Assembly (NCBI GenBank): GCA_021845905.1
Contig: JAJZVA010000004.1
Location: 122,289-186,288 of the forward strand
Source of the DNA: Pseudomonadota bacterium
Lineage (GTDB): Bacteria > Pseudomonadota > Alphaproteobacteria > Micavibrionales > UBA2020
Direction: 5' to 3'
Length of the DNA: 64,000 nt
Below the pieces are notes generated by a model. The model made no database searches. It worked only from the letters and a program-made list of their open reading frames with translations, and was not told the DNA's origin. Position 1 is the stretch's first letter. Each line of letters begins with the position of its first letter. Position numbers and translations under genes: made by a program. Shown here one piece after another: positions 34,342 to 44,660 of the stretch.

Positions 34342-36260
34342 GACGGCCTCTGTTGTGCGTTAAATTTCGCGGAGGCTTTGAGGGATTTCTTGGGGTTAAC
34401 GGTATGTGTATCGCTATCGTCCGGACGCAGGCCTGCGCGGCGGAGGATTTCCTTGGTTTCGAGGACACTTGAGCGCAGGTTGACCGTCGCCAGTTGCGGA
34501 TTAATAGCCGGGCGCGGACGAGGTGTAAACACTGTTTTCAGGAGCTCGCTGTTGCTCTGCTGACGCAAGGTATCGCTATAAGCACGCTCGTCCAGCGCCC
34601 GTTCCAGCGGCGGGGACATGACGCTGATCTCCCATCGCGGAATGCCGTTTAAGGCATAGCTCATGTTCATCACGATGCCGTAAAAATCCCTGTTGGCTGC
34701 GCGTTTTCGCGCTTCTTCCTCCTGCCTGACCTGCAACTCCGCATATTGCCGGATATATTCATTAAATTGCGCCTGTCGTTCCACGTATTCGCGCTCTCTA
34801 TCCTGTGCGCGTGTTTCTCGCGTTTTTTCTTCTGTCTTTTTGAGATGAAGCGTTTCAAGCGTGACCTCGATCATGCGCCGCAGCGCGCCGCGCATATCGT
34901 CGGAGAGAAGGTCGCTCTCCAGCGCCGATTGCAACTGGGTAATATCGCCCGTCAGCAGGGCGATCTTGCTTTGCACCTCGGCCATTTCCGCCTTGATGGT
35001 GACGGTATCGGTGGGTTTGGCGGTTTGCGGCGGCTCCGTGGCCGTCGCCACATAGCCCGCAATCTCCCGCCGGATGCGCAAAGCCTCGGCCTTTTGTTCT
35101 TCCTTGTAAACCTTGACGGTCTTTTGCAGTTCCTGCCGCTCCAGCAGGTGCGAGCGGACAAGTTCGTGCAGCTCTTTCTTGTCACGCTCCAGCGCGGCGC
35201 GGGTCTCGGCTTCGTTTCGGGCGCGAACTTGTTTATATGCGCCAGTGGCCTTGTGCCAGATACCGCGAAACCCGAGCGGCAAACGCGCCACGCGAACGCG
35301 GGTTTCTTCAACCCAGCGGGCCTTCTGTTTTTCAATGAGAGACTGCCGCTCCTTGCGCTGAACCACGACCATTGTGCGGATTTCGCGTACCAAGGGCGCG
35401 CGCACGTCTTTCGCCCGCCGTTTGGCTTCGGCGAGGTAGTCCGTCAGATTCTCGCTCATGCGGGCGGAGAGAAAATCCTTCGCCTGCGCAATGGCGGGCA
35501 GAGCCTCCGGTTTGCCAAGGCGGGCCTTGAGGTCGCGCGTGCCGATGTCGAGCCAGCGTGTCAGGGAATAAACGCCGCCCGTGATGTCGAGCGCGACAAA
35601 GCCGCGCCGGTCGCCACGGGCGAGCAAAAACCCGCGCTCCTGCAGGGCGTGGGCGAACGTCTCCTTGCTGTCGGACTGCTCCCATGCGCTCTTGAGCAGG
35701 GCTTTGAGCGCCTGCGGGTCTTGCGAGAAACGCACGGCCTGCCGGTATTCATGCCGCGTCAACTGCCACGGGCTGCGATCAGACGTACGTTGCATACCTT
35801 TCGGCAGTTTCCAGCCGTGTTTGAGGAACAAAAAGCGCGAAACCTCCATGAGCTTCAGCTTGAAGTGGCTCATGCGTATGGCGATCATCCGTTGTGCATG
35901 GTCCGACCATTTGAGCCGCGACCAGACGCAATGGCAGTGCCGCCGCCCGTTTTTCTCGTGAAACACGATAATGCGCGGTTGATCGACCAGATTGAGCTTT
36001 TTTTCGACATCTGCAATGGCAGATTCGAAGTCTTCGACGGGCACATCGGCATATTCAGGCGGGCTTAAAGAGAGCGAGAACATAAACTGGCGGCACTGCG
36101 TGCCGCGACTAATAGCCTCGATCTCCTGCAAAGCGCCCGCGAGCTCGTCGGAGACGAAGCCACGTATCTCGTGGACGGTAATATGGTCGTTTTCCTCAAA
36201 GTTCAGCAGGTGTTTGACCAGTTCTCCGGTTCCTCTGCGCTGGCTGGCCTTGAGGATCAT
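34338..36260 (-). CDS. Relaxase of element 2
   Basis: A 640-residue relaxase, strongly similar to the element 1 copy along its length. It has the HUH motif in VFHEKNGRRHCHCVWSR, the segment DSKETFAHALQERGFLLARG and the charged coiled-coil C-terminus. No tyrosine occurs before PPEYADVP. The ATG at 36260 overlaps the stop of the inserted membrane-protein gene; a longer frame from 36365 would run through that gene and is rejected. Confidence 0.87.
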   Translation of the reverse strand: MILKASQRRGTGELVKHLLNFEENDHITVHEIRGFVSDELAGALQEIEAISRGTQCRQFMFSLSLSPPEYADVPVEDFESAIADVEKKLNLVDQPRIIVFHEKNGRRHCHCVWSRLKWSDHAQRMIAIRMSHFKLKLMEVSRFLFLKHGWKLPKGMQRTSDRSPWQLTRHEYRQAVRFSQDPQALKALLKSAWEQSDSKETFAHALQERGFLLARGDRRGFVALDITGGVYSLTRWLDIGTRDLKARLGKPEALPAIAQAKDFLSARMSENLTDYLAEAKRRAKDVRAPLVREIRTMVVVQRKERQSLIEKQKARWVEETRVRVARLPLGFRGIWHKATGAYKQVRARNEAETRAALERDKKELHELVRSHLLERQELQKTVKVYKEEQKAEALRIRREIAGYVATATEPPQTAKPTDTVTIKAEMAEVQSKIALLTGDITQLQSALESDLLSDDMRGALRRMIEVTLETLHLKKTEEKTRETRAQDREREYVERQAQFNEYIRQYAELQVRQEEEARKRAANRDFYGIVMNMSYALNGIPRWEISVMSPPLERALDERAYSDTLRQQSNSELLKTVFTPRPRPAINPQLATVNLRSSVLETKEILRRAGLRPDDSDTHTVNPKKSLKASAKFNAQQRPS

Positions 36261-36865
36261 TTTTTGTTTTCCCCAAATTTTTCTTTCATTTTTTTGTTCA
36301 TGTAAATTTTCAGCACTATATAGAATACAGTTGTTCCAGTTAAAACTGTTGCGTAATGCCCCCATCCTAGAGCTCTGTGAAGAAACACCATAACCGGAGC
36401 CGTAATAAAAGTTCCTATCATGTAACCATTGAGCTCCACGATCTGTTTATATCTCTTTATTTTATCTTTATTTTCCTGATAGGAAGGGCTTGCCTCATAC
36501 TCCTCATTATACTTGGCTTTTCTATAAGCGAATTCCGCAAGATCATCTATTCCGTCATCACCATATATTTTTCTATACATTCTATTAACAAAGAAGAGTT
36601 CAATAAGCCACAAGGCTCCCGTAATTAACAACCATATAAAAGCAACGTGATATGCATAATCTGCTTCTGGTGAACCAAAAGAATAAAAAGGAGTTACTCG
36701 AGGATCAGTGTGGTATGAAGAACCCCATAATTTGGCCAATAAAAACGAAAGAGGAAGAACGACAAAAACGAACAACGCAAACAGCATTATCCTCCTGTAC
36801 AATAATCTTTTGTACCGTGCAGAATTTCCTCCACATATTTCCTTCAAACTTAACTTTGGCATCAT
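36257..36865 (-). CDS. Four-helix membrane protein inserted between mobC and the relaxase gene
   Basis: A 202-residue protein with four likely helices (RIMLFALFVFVVLPLSFLLA; VAFIWLLITGALWLIELFF; MIGTFITAPVMVFLH; TVLTGTTVFYIVLKIYM) and a charged cytoplasmic segment between helices 2 and 3. It overlaps mobC and the relaxase gene by ATGA at both ends, although element 1 has mobC and the relaxase directly coupled. The local base composition is AT-rich, unlike the mob genes. I recognise no family. Entry exclusion or mating contact would fit the position but is a guess. Confidence 0.75.
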   Translation of the reverse strand: MMPKLSLKEICGGNSARYKRLLYRRIMLFALFVFVVLPLSFLLAKLWGSSYHTDPRVTPFYSFGSPEADYAYHVAFIWLLITGALWLIELFFVNRMYRKIYGDDGIDDLAEFAYRKAKYNEEYEASPSYQENKDKIKRYKQIVELNGYMIGTFITAPVMVFLHRALGWGHYATVLTGTTVFYIVLKIYMNKKMKEKFGENKK

Positions 36866-37245
36866 ATCGCCCCCTTACCCGTTTCCACGCCCAGCGCCGC
36901 CATAAGCTCCTGCTTCATGCAGTTGACGGCGGCGCAGGCCTCCAGAATAGCCTGTTCGGTCTCGGGGGTCACGGGCAAAGCCCCGATATGGACGGCTTTG
37001 GCGATCTGGTTGATGTTCGCGGAAAGGCGCGACTGGCCGAGCCCTGCCAGAACGGCGCTCAGAAGCTGCTCGTCCTGCACCGGACGGCGACGGCGCACGG
37101 TACGTGGAGAGGGTGCGTCGAATAACTGCTCCCGGATATAATCGCCGATGGTCTGCGTGCCTGCAGCCGCATCGAGCTTCGCCCGCTCTTCGGGCGTGAG
37201 GCGAATGGAAAACGTGGGCGCATATTTGCGTCTTTCGTCCGTCAT
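36862..37245 (-). CDS. mobC: MobC-like relaxosome accessory protein, element 2
   Basis: A 127-residue homologue of 12935-13315: MTDERRKYAPTFSIRLTPEE, then AKLDAAAGTQTIGDYIREQL, a basic linker (RTVRRRRPVQDEQ) and LGQSRLSANINQIAKAVHIG, PVTPETEQAILEACA. AAAGGAGGGCGC precedes the ATG. It is first in the mob operon, next to the oriT-like region. Confidence 0.86.
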   Translation of the reverse strand: MTDERRKYAPTFSIRLTPEERAKLDAAAGTQTIGDYIREQLFDAPSPRTVRRRRPVQDEQLLSAVLAGLGQSRLSANINQIAKAVHIGALPVTPETEQAILEACAAVNCMKQELMAALGVETGKGAI

Positions 37246-37249
37246 GCGC

Positions 37250-38130
37250 CCTCCTTTCGCGAATAGGGAAGGAACGCGCGCGCCAAGTAACGGATCAAAA
37301 TTTTCCGAACCGAGGACCGTTCTTAACGGCCTTGCTACGCACTCTATTTGTTATCCCTATACTTTTAGCGTATGCCCTGATTATTAACTAAAGTTTAAAG
37401 AAACCCTTGCGGCACCGCATCATTGCTGCGTTGCGACATTGACGGAAACGTGTGGAGATGATACTCATTCACCCGTTGTTAAGCGCGTGAATCCACAAGC
37501 GGATTCCCGCTGAAACCTTAGGCAAACTGCGGCTTTCAGCCGCCCGCCAACGGCGGTAATAAAGTTTCAAAGAATATTTTTCTGAAGAGCCGCGCTCCCG
37601 CGCGGAATGGCAAGCTGTGCCCCGCAATACAAAATCCGCCTCTCCGAGTCGTTTTTGCTTTCGGGGCCGAGCTTGGCAAGGGAAGGGGTAATGCCGCAGA
37701 TCCAAAAGATCCGCCTGTTTACCCCCTCCCGTTGCATCCCTCCCGATGTGCGCGCCTGCCAGACGCGGCACATGCTACGATGCTCCTGATGGTTGCATCG
37801 TAGCCGCAGGCCTCTCGGGACGAAGAGGGCCACGGCATATTTCGTATGCGTGGCGTCATCCCGAGAGCCCTTGATAAGGGTGTTCTTGCCGCACCCTTCC
37901 AAACCCCAAGGCCGCCACGTGCGCAACAAAATGTCATTGAAATTTTATTACCTGCGCGGCGCAACCGTTCTGCCGATTGAGCACAGCCGAAGGCGTTCCT
38001 GCCCTCCGGACACCGGACCAACCCTGCGCAGATTGGATGCCGCCAAGGGATTTGCCATCCCTTGGAACCCTGCCTCTCGGGCTATAATCCAAACATTCTA
38101 CAAAAACACGAGATAACTTCGAGACAAGTT
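37250..38130. other. Probable oriT region of element 2 (conserved, non-coding)
   Basis: About 880 bp without a gene. It shares with elements 1 and/or 3: TTAAGCGCGTGAATCC, AAACTGCGGCTTTC, ATAAAGTTTCAAAGAATATT (37559-37578), GGCAAGCTGTG, the hairpin GGAAGGGGTAA/TTTACCCCCTCC (37681-37730) and GTTGCATCCCTCCC. A stem GCTACGATG/CATCGTAGC (37774-37804) follows. The blocks GGCGTCATCCCGAGAG, CATTGAAATTTTATTACCTG and GCCGATTGAGCACAG are shared with element 3. Hairpins of the AAGGGTG-loop-CACCCTT type lie at 37870-37900 and 37989-38010. Confidence 0.6.
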
Positions 38131-38162
38131 CTAAATAAATTTATCTAAAATTTTATCTATCG

Positions 38163-41100
38163 CTACTGCAAAAGCAGGTTGCCGGAATTGACTAAAGCTG
38201 AAGCACTCAAATTCGTAACATTTTGCAACACCGCGATCTGCGTAAAGTCGTTGCCTCTGCCGTTGGCATCGACGCTGACGATGCTGTTGTTGCCGGAGGT
38301 GGTGATCCTCACGTAGTCGGCCAGCGTGGCGTGGTGGCTGTTGTAGCAATCGTTGTTATGGCCGTGATCCTCGAAACTGTGAAAATCCCGAATACCGGTG
38401 ATCTCAAGATTATCGCCCTGCTGCACGCTGAAGTCCGTGATCGTGTCGATCCCGTGATAGGCTTCGGACGCCTGCATCACGAAAGTGTCCGCGCCGCCGC
38501 CGCCGGTCAGGGTGTTGTTGCCGCCTCCACCGTTGATGATATTGTTGCCGCTGTTGCCGATGATGACGTTGTTCTCGTTGTTGCCCGTGGCGTTGATGTT
38601 GGCCGTGCCGCTCAAAGTGAGGTTTTCGAGGTTCTGGCCGAGCTTCCAGCTCACGCTGGAAATCACGGTATCGGTGCCGCCGTTTTTCTTCTCGATAATG
38701 ATGTCGTTTTTGTTATTGACGATGTAAGTGTCATTGCCCGCACCGCCGATCATGATGTTACGGCCAGTTCCTTCATCACCACAGTCATCACGCCCATGCG
38801 AAGTCTTGAGCGGCCCGCCGTCGTTGAGGATATTGTCGCCGCTGTTGCCGATCAGGATGCTCCCCTGACCATTGCCAGTGGCGTTGATGTTGGCTGTGCC
38901 GGTCAGTTGCAGTTCCTGAACATTGGCGGGCAGCGTATAGCTGACGCTGGACAGAACCTTCTCGAAGCCGCTATGCGGGGCTTCTATAATCTTGTCTCCG
39001 CTGTTATTGACGATGAAGGTATCGTTTCCGCCACCGCCGATCAGTGTGTCTGCACCGCCCGCGCCTCCGTCATTCAGGATATTGTTGCCGCTGTTGCCGG
39101 TAATGATGTTGGATTCCGTATTGCCGGTCGCATTAATATTGTGATGGCCGGTCAGGGTGATGTTCTCTACATTGGCAGGCAGCGTATAACTGACGCTGGA
39201 AAAGACGGAATCCGTGCCTTCGCCCGGGTTCTCGACAATCACGTCGTTGACGTTGTTTACAATATATGTGTCATTGCCTTTGCCGCCGTACATGGTATCC
39301 GCCGTCGAGCCGCCGATCAGCGTATCGTTGCCATCGAGGCCGAAGAGAATGTTGTCCTGCGCCGTGCCGGTCAGGGTATCGTCCCCTGCCGTGCCGACGA
39401 TGGAGTTAGGCGGCGCGGTCACGTCCAGCGTAACGGTCGCACTAGACGTAAGCCCGTAGGGGTCGGCGACGGTATAAGTAAAGCTGTCCGTGCCGAGGAA
39501 CCCCGCCTCCGGCGTATACGAGAACGAGCCATTTGGGTTAAGATCAATAGTAAAGCCATCCGCCGTCGTCACAGTCGATTGCACGACATGCATCGGATCA
39601 TTATCCGGGTCGTAATCGTTCGCCAGCACGTTCCCCGTGATCGTCTGTCCATACGCCGCAGTAAAGCTACCCGCTACCGCGACCGGAGCGCGGTCGGTGA
39701 ATACATTGTTGATATCAACTGTACCAACTGCACTCGCCCCGTTAGTATCCTTTGCCGTATAAGTAAAGCTGTCATTACCACGGAAGCCCAATAACGCTGT
39801 GTAGGTAAACTGGCCATTGGCCGAGATGGTCACGGTTCCACCGTTTGCCGTCGTAATTGTCTGCGGCAGAGCGGATAGCTGTAATCCATAAGGATCGCTG
39901 TCGTCGGTTAAGACATTTCCCGATACATCTCCAGAGTATGCAGCATTAATAGTTTCCAGAGCAGTAGTCGGCGGACTTGACGTGTCAAGTAACCCGTTAG
40001 CTGTCACAATAGCGCTTTCTCCATCGCTAAACTGTAGCTTCAAACCAGCAAGTGTTCCGCCGGGTGCAGTATCAGTAAGATCAATGCTCCCCTTACCGGC
40101 AATATTGATCACCGCTTGCGTTAACTGTGCATTATCCGGATCCGTGATATCTGCCATCGTGATGCCTGGAGCAAGTTTTATAATCGGCTGATTTCCATCT
40201 GTAATACTCATCGTGATATGGCCGCCTGTGTAGGTATAGCTGAAGTTTATTCCTTCCGCCAACGAGTCTGTAACTATATCGTTACCGCCGCCACCGATAA
40301 TATTCACAGGAACATAGCCATTTAAAATATAAGTATCGCCGTGACTAGTACCCTGCACCGTAGTCGTGTCATAGGTACCAGATGTAGGCATAATATAATC
40401 TTCTATCCCAGTAATACCCGTTTGAACATCCGCAATACCAGAGGTCGTATCCAAAGTAATGGCATTAGCATCGCTAGAATAATCGTAGGTATTATTATAT
40501 CCCCAATATGTGCTGGTATAGATACCCAGAGCAGCTGTAGGAATAGCGGATATAGAAGTTGGGGTAAAGTTCTCCGATTTTGTCAAATCAACATTTATCG
40601 TACTACCATCGACTTGCAGGGCTTGAAAATTTGTATAGTTGCTAAGGCTGGTCAGATTATGCGCTGAAGTCGTATCATATAGAGTTCCAGTCATTTGATC
40701 GTAGTAAGCATCCTTTACTACTAACTTATTATACCCTCCATAGCCTCCATCGACATGGATCCCGTCTGGCGCAGAATTATTCAGGTACAAGCTGAATGTA
40801 TTGCTAGAGTTATCAGGAAGTAAGTAATTTTGAATATTTAATAGCTCGTCAAACGCCACACCACCATTGTAGCTGTATTTAATGGCCCCACCATACAATC
40901 CACCGCCAAAATTATTATCCACAGATAATTGCACGCTTGTTGCAAGGTTCGAATAATCGACTGTATTTGTTACGCCTTGACGGCCATAAATAGTGTCATT
41001 GCCAGGACTTCCTATAAACGTATCATTTTCCGCGCCGCCAAAGAGAACGTCATTCGCTGAAGTACCGACAATGGTATCCGATATTGATATCTGGCCAAGC

Positions 41101-44100
41101 GCATCGACAGTCATCGTTCTGGCGTGCGAAAACGCATCTGTTGTCGAGCTTGATCCTGCGAAACTAATATTAATGTTTCCGCTATTCCCGGTAAAGTTAT
41201 CAAAAAACCCGGCCAGAGTAACAGTTGATGGATCACCGGCAGAAACTACGAGATCATTGCCCACACGCATCGCCGTCAGGTTTTGCATGCTCGCTGTCGG
41301 ATCAGAGAAACTTAGTATATCCGTTGAGTTAAAGTTATTAATCACATTTGAAGCTGTGTTTGCGCCAACAACAAATACATCTTCTATCCCACCCGTTACG
41401 GTTTCGTTGTTTGCAGCCATAACGATGGTATTGTTACTGGCACCGTCGGAGACAACATCGCCATTACCGGCAAGCGTAACGGTATCTCCAAAACTTGTAT
41501 TTTCTATATTGAAAGTATTGCCGCCGCTTGTAGCATCATCTCCTGCAATCACATTACTGCCGGTAATGTTGGTAATATTTTTTGTGCCCCCATTGATGTT
41601 GACTGTGCTATATGAGGCAACATAAGTTTGATTGCTATTACTATTCTCGGTAATAGAATCCCCTGTGTTTCCGTTCATTATTGTGTTATTTCCAGACACT
41701 ACAACGGAAGCACCTGTGCCAATGTTTGCAGTGTTACCAGAGCCCGTAATCGCAGCATTTGCATTATCAGCAACAGCCACAGGACTGTTTGATTCTGATA
41801 TTAATGCCGTGAATACCTGTGGGTTGTACGTGAAGGCTTCAGAATACGAAGAGCCATAATTATCCTTTATGTCATAATAGCCTACAGTTTCCCCCAGATC
41901 ATTAACTCCCGTGATATATGTCCCTGTAATTGTATAATTGGAAGTCACTTCATTTGGTGCATCTATCGTGGTAAATACACCTCCATTGTCAACAAATCCA
42001 TGCGCAATACCAGAGCTATCTATGTAATACCCAGCTACAATCCCCATAGAGCTAATGGAGGTAACATATGTGCCGTTAGATGCTTTAGGATCGTTTATTG
42101 TTGTGACTTGCCCTGCACTATAGACAAACCCGTGAGAAACACCATCCTGAGTTTCATAGTTACCAACAACATTTCCACTGTTATTAATATTAACAGGATT
42201 TAATGGCACATAGTACCCACCAACTTGAATAGTATCAGAAAACCAATTCAACGTATTTGATGTGCCGTTGGCAATATTATTAACGTAAATATAGCCTGAG
42301 TAAGGATCTATACCAGCGGGCAACGCCTTCAAATCATAAAAGTCACCCAAGGCGTTCATAGTATATACACGCCACGAGTCCGACGTATAGGAGGCATAAA
42401 CGCCAAATATATTACCATTATCATCAACCCCCGTAGGTATCAGGGGGCCATCAGTGGCATATAAATACTGATGAAGTTGCGTGAAGCCCAAGTCTTCCAG
42501 ATGAATACCAAAATCGCCGTTACGAAAGTTATTGATTCTATAACTTGCGCCTGCCCCCAAAATAGAAAGAGAATCGGAAGCCGAATTATAAGTATATGTC
42601 ACTCCATTAGGATTATCTTCAGCACCAGATAAGATATCGTTACCCGCAATGGATTTTCCATTCAGCATAATCACGTCGCTGAAAAGATTAGCCCCACTAT
42701 CCTTCGCATAAAATGTTCCATACGAACCAACAGTTACCGTGCTTCCGTTAGTGGCAACATAACTATCCGCTATAGTGATGGTATCATTACTACCGCACGC
42801 AATATTATTGTTCATACCCGCAAGAATATCGCTTGAGCTGTCTTGTAATATGATGTTGAGGTTGTTAGCCGCAATGGTATCATTACCATGATTGGCAATA
42901 ACTTGAATAATATTGAACAAATCATCAACATTGCCATTTGATTTCGTAACGACTCCAGAACTACCAAAGTTGTTTACACCTACTGATGTGAGATTAATGT
43001 TCATGTTACCCGTAGCAAGACCGGAATAATCCACAGAGTTAAAGCCTTTACCACCTACGATAATATCGTTGCCAGTACCGGCAATATAATACTGGGTGTC
43101 AGAGTTTTTATCCCCGCCGCCAATGATGATATCATTTCCACTGGAAGCTTTTATCACATTTTCGCTATATTGACCGGAGTCTCCTGTTCCCCCGACATAA
43201 AGGAGTGCGCGGTTGGCTTCGCCATTTGCGCTATCGTTTGTGTTATCGGTTAACGTCACGGTATGCATGCTGTCAGTGGTCGAGAAAACCATCTGGTTGA
43301 CAACGGCAGAAGCATCACTGCTGCCATACAGCGTCTGCATATCATTACGAATAGCTGTTGCTTGGCTCGTGTTGCTGAGTACGTTTTCAAACAGGTTAGC
43401 TTCACCAATCATTCCAGGCTGCGCGGCTCCGCCGCCTGCCGTCGTCCAGAGGCTCTGCGAAAAATTAACCGAGAGCGTGTTTTGCGCTGAATTATAATTC
43501 AGAATTCCGTTAACCGCTGTAGATGCGTTCGCCGTTCCGTTAAGCGTAGAAACTTTATTAAGCGCAAGATCGCCAGCAAACTGTACGAGAGATTCGCTAA
43601 TATCTGTAGCGTTGGCGAGTAAATCGGCAGAGGCAAATGAATTATTGCCATTATTATCTACAATATTTACAGCAGCTCCCAGCGCATCTGCATCATGATA
43701 AAATGCGCGTATCCCCGTATCTCCGAAAACTTCAACCCCCTCATTGATCGCACTGTAAGCAATTACTTGGCGCAAGATATCGGAATACACTTTATTGGTC
43801 GCATCTGTTCCTGAAAGGGTCATGCCTATCTGCTGTGCAAAGCTGTCATTATACATGACAGGCCAAAAATATTGGGCCGCATTGCGCCAGCTTGTGTTAG
43901 TCGCTTCGCTATTACCGCTTGCATCAGTACCGTCATCCGCGAACATACGGATAACCGTTGTTGACATACTATGACGCTCCAATGGCGTTATGCTTGTCGT
44001 GCTGACCCCATCACCGAGATCAAGAACAGTCGTTTGATTTAAATGCAGACTAGTTTCCCCTCCAACGCCAGCCAATATCTGGTATTGGATTTCTGTGGAG

Positions 44101-44660
44101 GTAATTCCCGAATCGTTTGGAGGCGGCGGACTCGTGTTTCCGTTATATATCAGGCTCGTTAGCTGATTATCAAGACCAGTGTTTACATCGTTATAGACCG
44201 TGCCCACCGCGCCCGTAAATGCCATGGGAGCGAATACCGCAGCACTAATTCCGTAGACATCCGCAACGAGCCCAGCGAGGCCGCCGCCGAGAGAATGCCC
44301 TGTCAACGTGATTTGATCCGATGTTTTAGCTGCTACATCCTGATAAAATTGGAACGCCATTTGCGCTTCCGGCGCATCAGGATCACCGACAGCCACTGGA
44401 TAACCATAGAGAGGATCAAGAACGTAATTATCCGTTCCCCGATATGAAACGATAACCTGTCCGTTGTATATATAGGAGATAGCATAGAAACTTGCAGACT
44501 GATCAACTCCTTGGCCTAGAACAGTAGATGTAATGAATGTTTGAGCCGTTCCAATACCTATATTGGCCAAATCGGGATTAATGCCAAAGTCGATACTCGA
44601 ACCATACCCACGGTTATATGAGTCCATGGCCAGAATGGCCATCATAAGATTCTCATTCAT
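38163..44660 (-). CDS. Giant secreted lipase-domain RTX protein
   Basis: About 2165 residues. Near 60-260 is a lipase class 3-like domain with the nucleophile elbow GHSLGGG (Ser about 123-125) and VIVSYRGTDN before it. RTX-type Gly-Asp repeats appear near 505-545, 1200-1230 and 1755-2050 (GNDTLIGG, GGKGNDTYIV). HAF-type repeats (GIVAGYYIDSSGIAHGFV) lie near 740-940. Two cadherin-like domains occupy about 1570-1750. The last 125 residues (GGGGADTFVM, TITDFSVQQGDNLEI) are a type I secretion target domain. No N-terminal signal. The start at 44660 follows AGGAGG and shares TGATG with the upstream gene. The middle (40.3-44.6 kb) is more AT-rich than the 3' part, so the gene is a mosaic. Confidence 0.88.
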   Translation of the reverse strand: MNENLMMAILAMDSYNRGYGSSIDFGINPDLANIGIGTAQTFITSTVLGQGVDQSASFYAISYIYNGQVIVSYRGTDNYVLDPLYGYPVAVGDPDAPEAQMAFQFYQDVAAKTSDQITLTGHSLGGGLAGLVADVYGISAAVFAPMAFTGAVGTVYNDVNTGLDNQLTSLIYNGNTSPPPPNDSGITSTEIQYQILAGVGGETSLHLNQTTVLDLGDGVSTTSITPLERHSMSTTVIRMFADDGTDASGNSEATNTSWRNAAQYFWPVMYNDSFAQQIGMTLSGTDATNKVYSDILRQVIAYSAINEGVEVFGDTGIRAFYHDADALGAAVNIVDNNGNNSFASADLLANATDISESLVQFAGDLALNKVSTLNGTANASTAVNGILNYNSAQNTLSVNFSQSLWTTAGGGAAQPGMIGEANLFENVLSNTSQATAIRNDMQTLYGSSDASAVVNQMVFSTTDSMHTVTLTDNTNDSANGEANRALLYVGGTGDSGQYSENVIKASSGNDIIIGGGDKNSDTQYYIAGTGNDIIVGGKGFNSVDYSGLATGNMNINLTSVGVNNFGSSGVVTKSNGNVDDLFNIIQVIANHGNDTIAANNLNIILQDSSSDILAGMNNNIACGSNDTITIADSYVATNGSTVTVGSYGTFYAKDSGANLFSDVIMLNGKSIAGNDILSGAEDNPNGVTYTYNSASDSLSILGAGASYRINNFRNGDFGIHLEDLGFTQLHQYLYATDGPLIPTGVDDNGNIFGVYASYTSDSWRVYTMNALGDFYDLKALPAGIDPYSGYIYVNNIANGTSNTLNWFSDTIQVGGYYVPLNPVNINNSGNVVGNYETQDGVSHGFVYSAGQVTTINDPKASNGTYVTSISSMGIVAGYYIDSSGIAHGFVDNGGVFTTIDAPNEVTSNYTITGTYITGVNDLGETVGYYDIKDNYGSSYSEAFTYNPQVFTALISESNSPVAVADNANAAITGSGNTANIGTGASVVVSGNNTIMNGNTGDSITENSNSNQTYVASYSTVNINGGTKNITNITGSNVIAGDDATSGGNTFNIENTSFGDTVTLAGNGDVVSDGASNNTIVMAANNETVTGGIEDVFVVGANTASNVINNFNSTDILSFSDPTASMQNLTAMRVGNDLVVSAGDPSTVTLAGFFDNFTGNSGNINISFAGSSSTTDAFSHARTMTVDALGQISISDTIVGTSANDVLFGGAENDTFIGSPGNDTIYGRQGVTNTVDYSNLATSVQLSVDNNFGGGLYGGAIKYSYNGGVAFDELLNIQNYLLPDNSSNTFSLYLNNSAPDGIHVDGGYGGYNKLVVKDAYYDQMTGTLYDTTSAHNLTSLSNYTNFQALQVDGSTINVDLTKSENFTPTSISAIPTAALGIYTSTYWGYNNTYDYSSDANAITLDTTSGIADVQTGITGIEDYIMPTSGTYDTTTVQGTSHGDTYILNGYVPVNIIGGGGNDIVTDSLAEGINFSYTYTGGHITMSITDGNQPIIKLAPGITMADITDPDNAQLTQAVINIAGKGSIDLTDTAPGGTLAGLKLQFSDGESAIVTANGLLDTSSPPTTALETINAAYSGDVSGNVLTDDSDPYGLQLSALPQTITTANGGTVTISANGQFTYTALLGFRGNDSFTYTAKDTNGASAVGTVDINNVFTDRAPVAVAGSFTAAYGQTITGNVLANDYDPDNDPMHVVQSTVTTADGFTIDLNPNGSFSYTPEAGFLGTDSFTYTVADPYGLTSSATVTLDVTAPPNSIVGTAGDDTLTGTAQDNILFGLDGNDTLIGGSTADTMYGGKGNDTYIVNNVNDVIVENPGEGTDSVFSSVSYTLPANVENITLTGHHNINATGNTESNIITGNSGNNILNDGGAGGADTLIGGGGNDTFIVNNSGDKIIEAPHSGFEKVLSSVSYTLPANVQELQLTGTANINATGNGQGSILIGNSGDNILNDGGPLKTSHGRDDCGDEGTGRNIMIGGAGNDTYIVNNKNDIIIEKKNGGTDTVISSVSWKLGQNLENLTLSGTANINATGNNENNVIIGNSGNNIINGGGGNNTLTGGGGADTFVMQASEAYHGIDTITDFSVQQGDNLEITGIRDFHSFEDHGHNNDCYNSHHATLADYVRITTSGNNSIVSVDANGRGNDFTQIAVLQNVTNLSASALVNSGNLLLQ

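Noticed and set aside
34746..36068. 440-codon frame opposite the element 2 relaxase gene
   Set aside because: Shadow of the relaxase coding sequence, which has clear homologues at two other places in the window.
36260..36365. Longer N-terminus for the element 2 relaxase
   Set aside because: The added 35 residues would be out-of-frame reading of the inserted membrane-protein gene; the element 1 homologue starts at MILKASQR.
38223..39794. 523-codon frame opposite the 3' end of the lipase/RTX gene
   Set aside because: It mirrors the repetitive Gly/Asp/Asn codons of the RTX repeats; no ribosome binding site and no recognisable domain.
38163..40000. CRISPR array or tandem DNA repeat in the lipase/RTX gene
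   Set aside because: The repetition is of codons for RTX nonapeptide motifs in one open frame, with diverged copies and no spacer structure.
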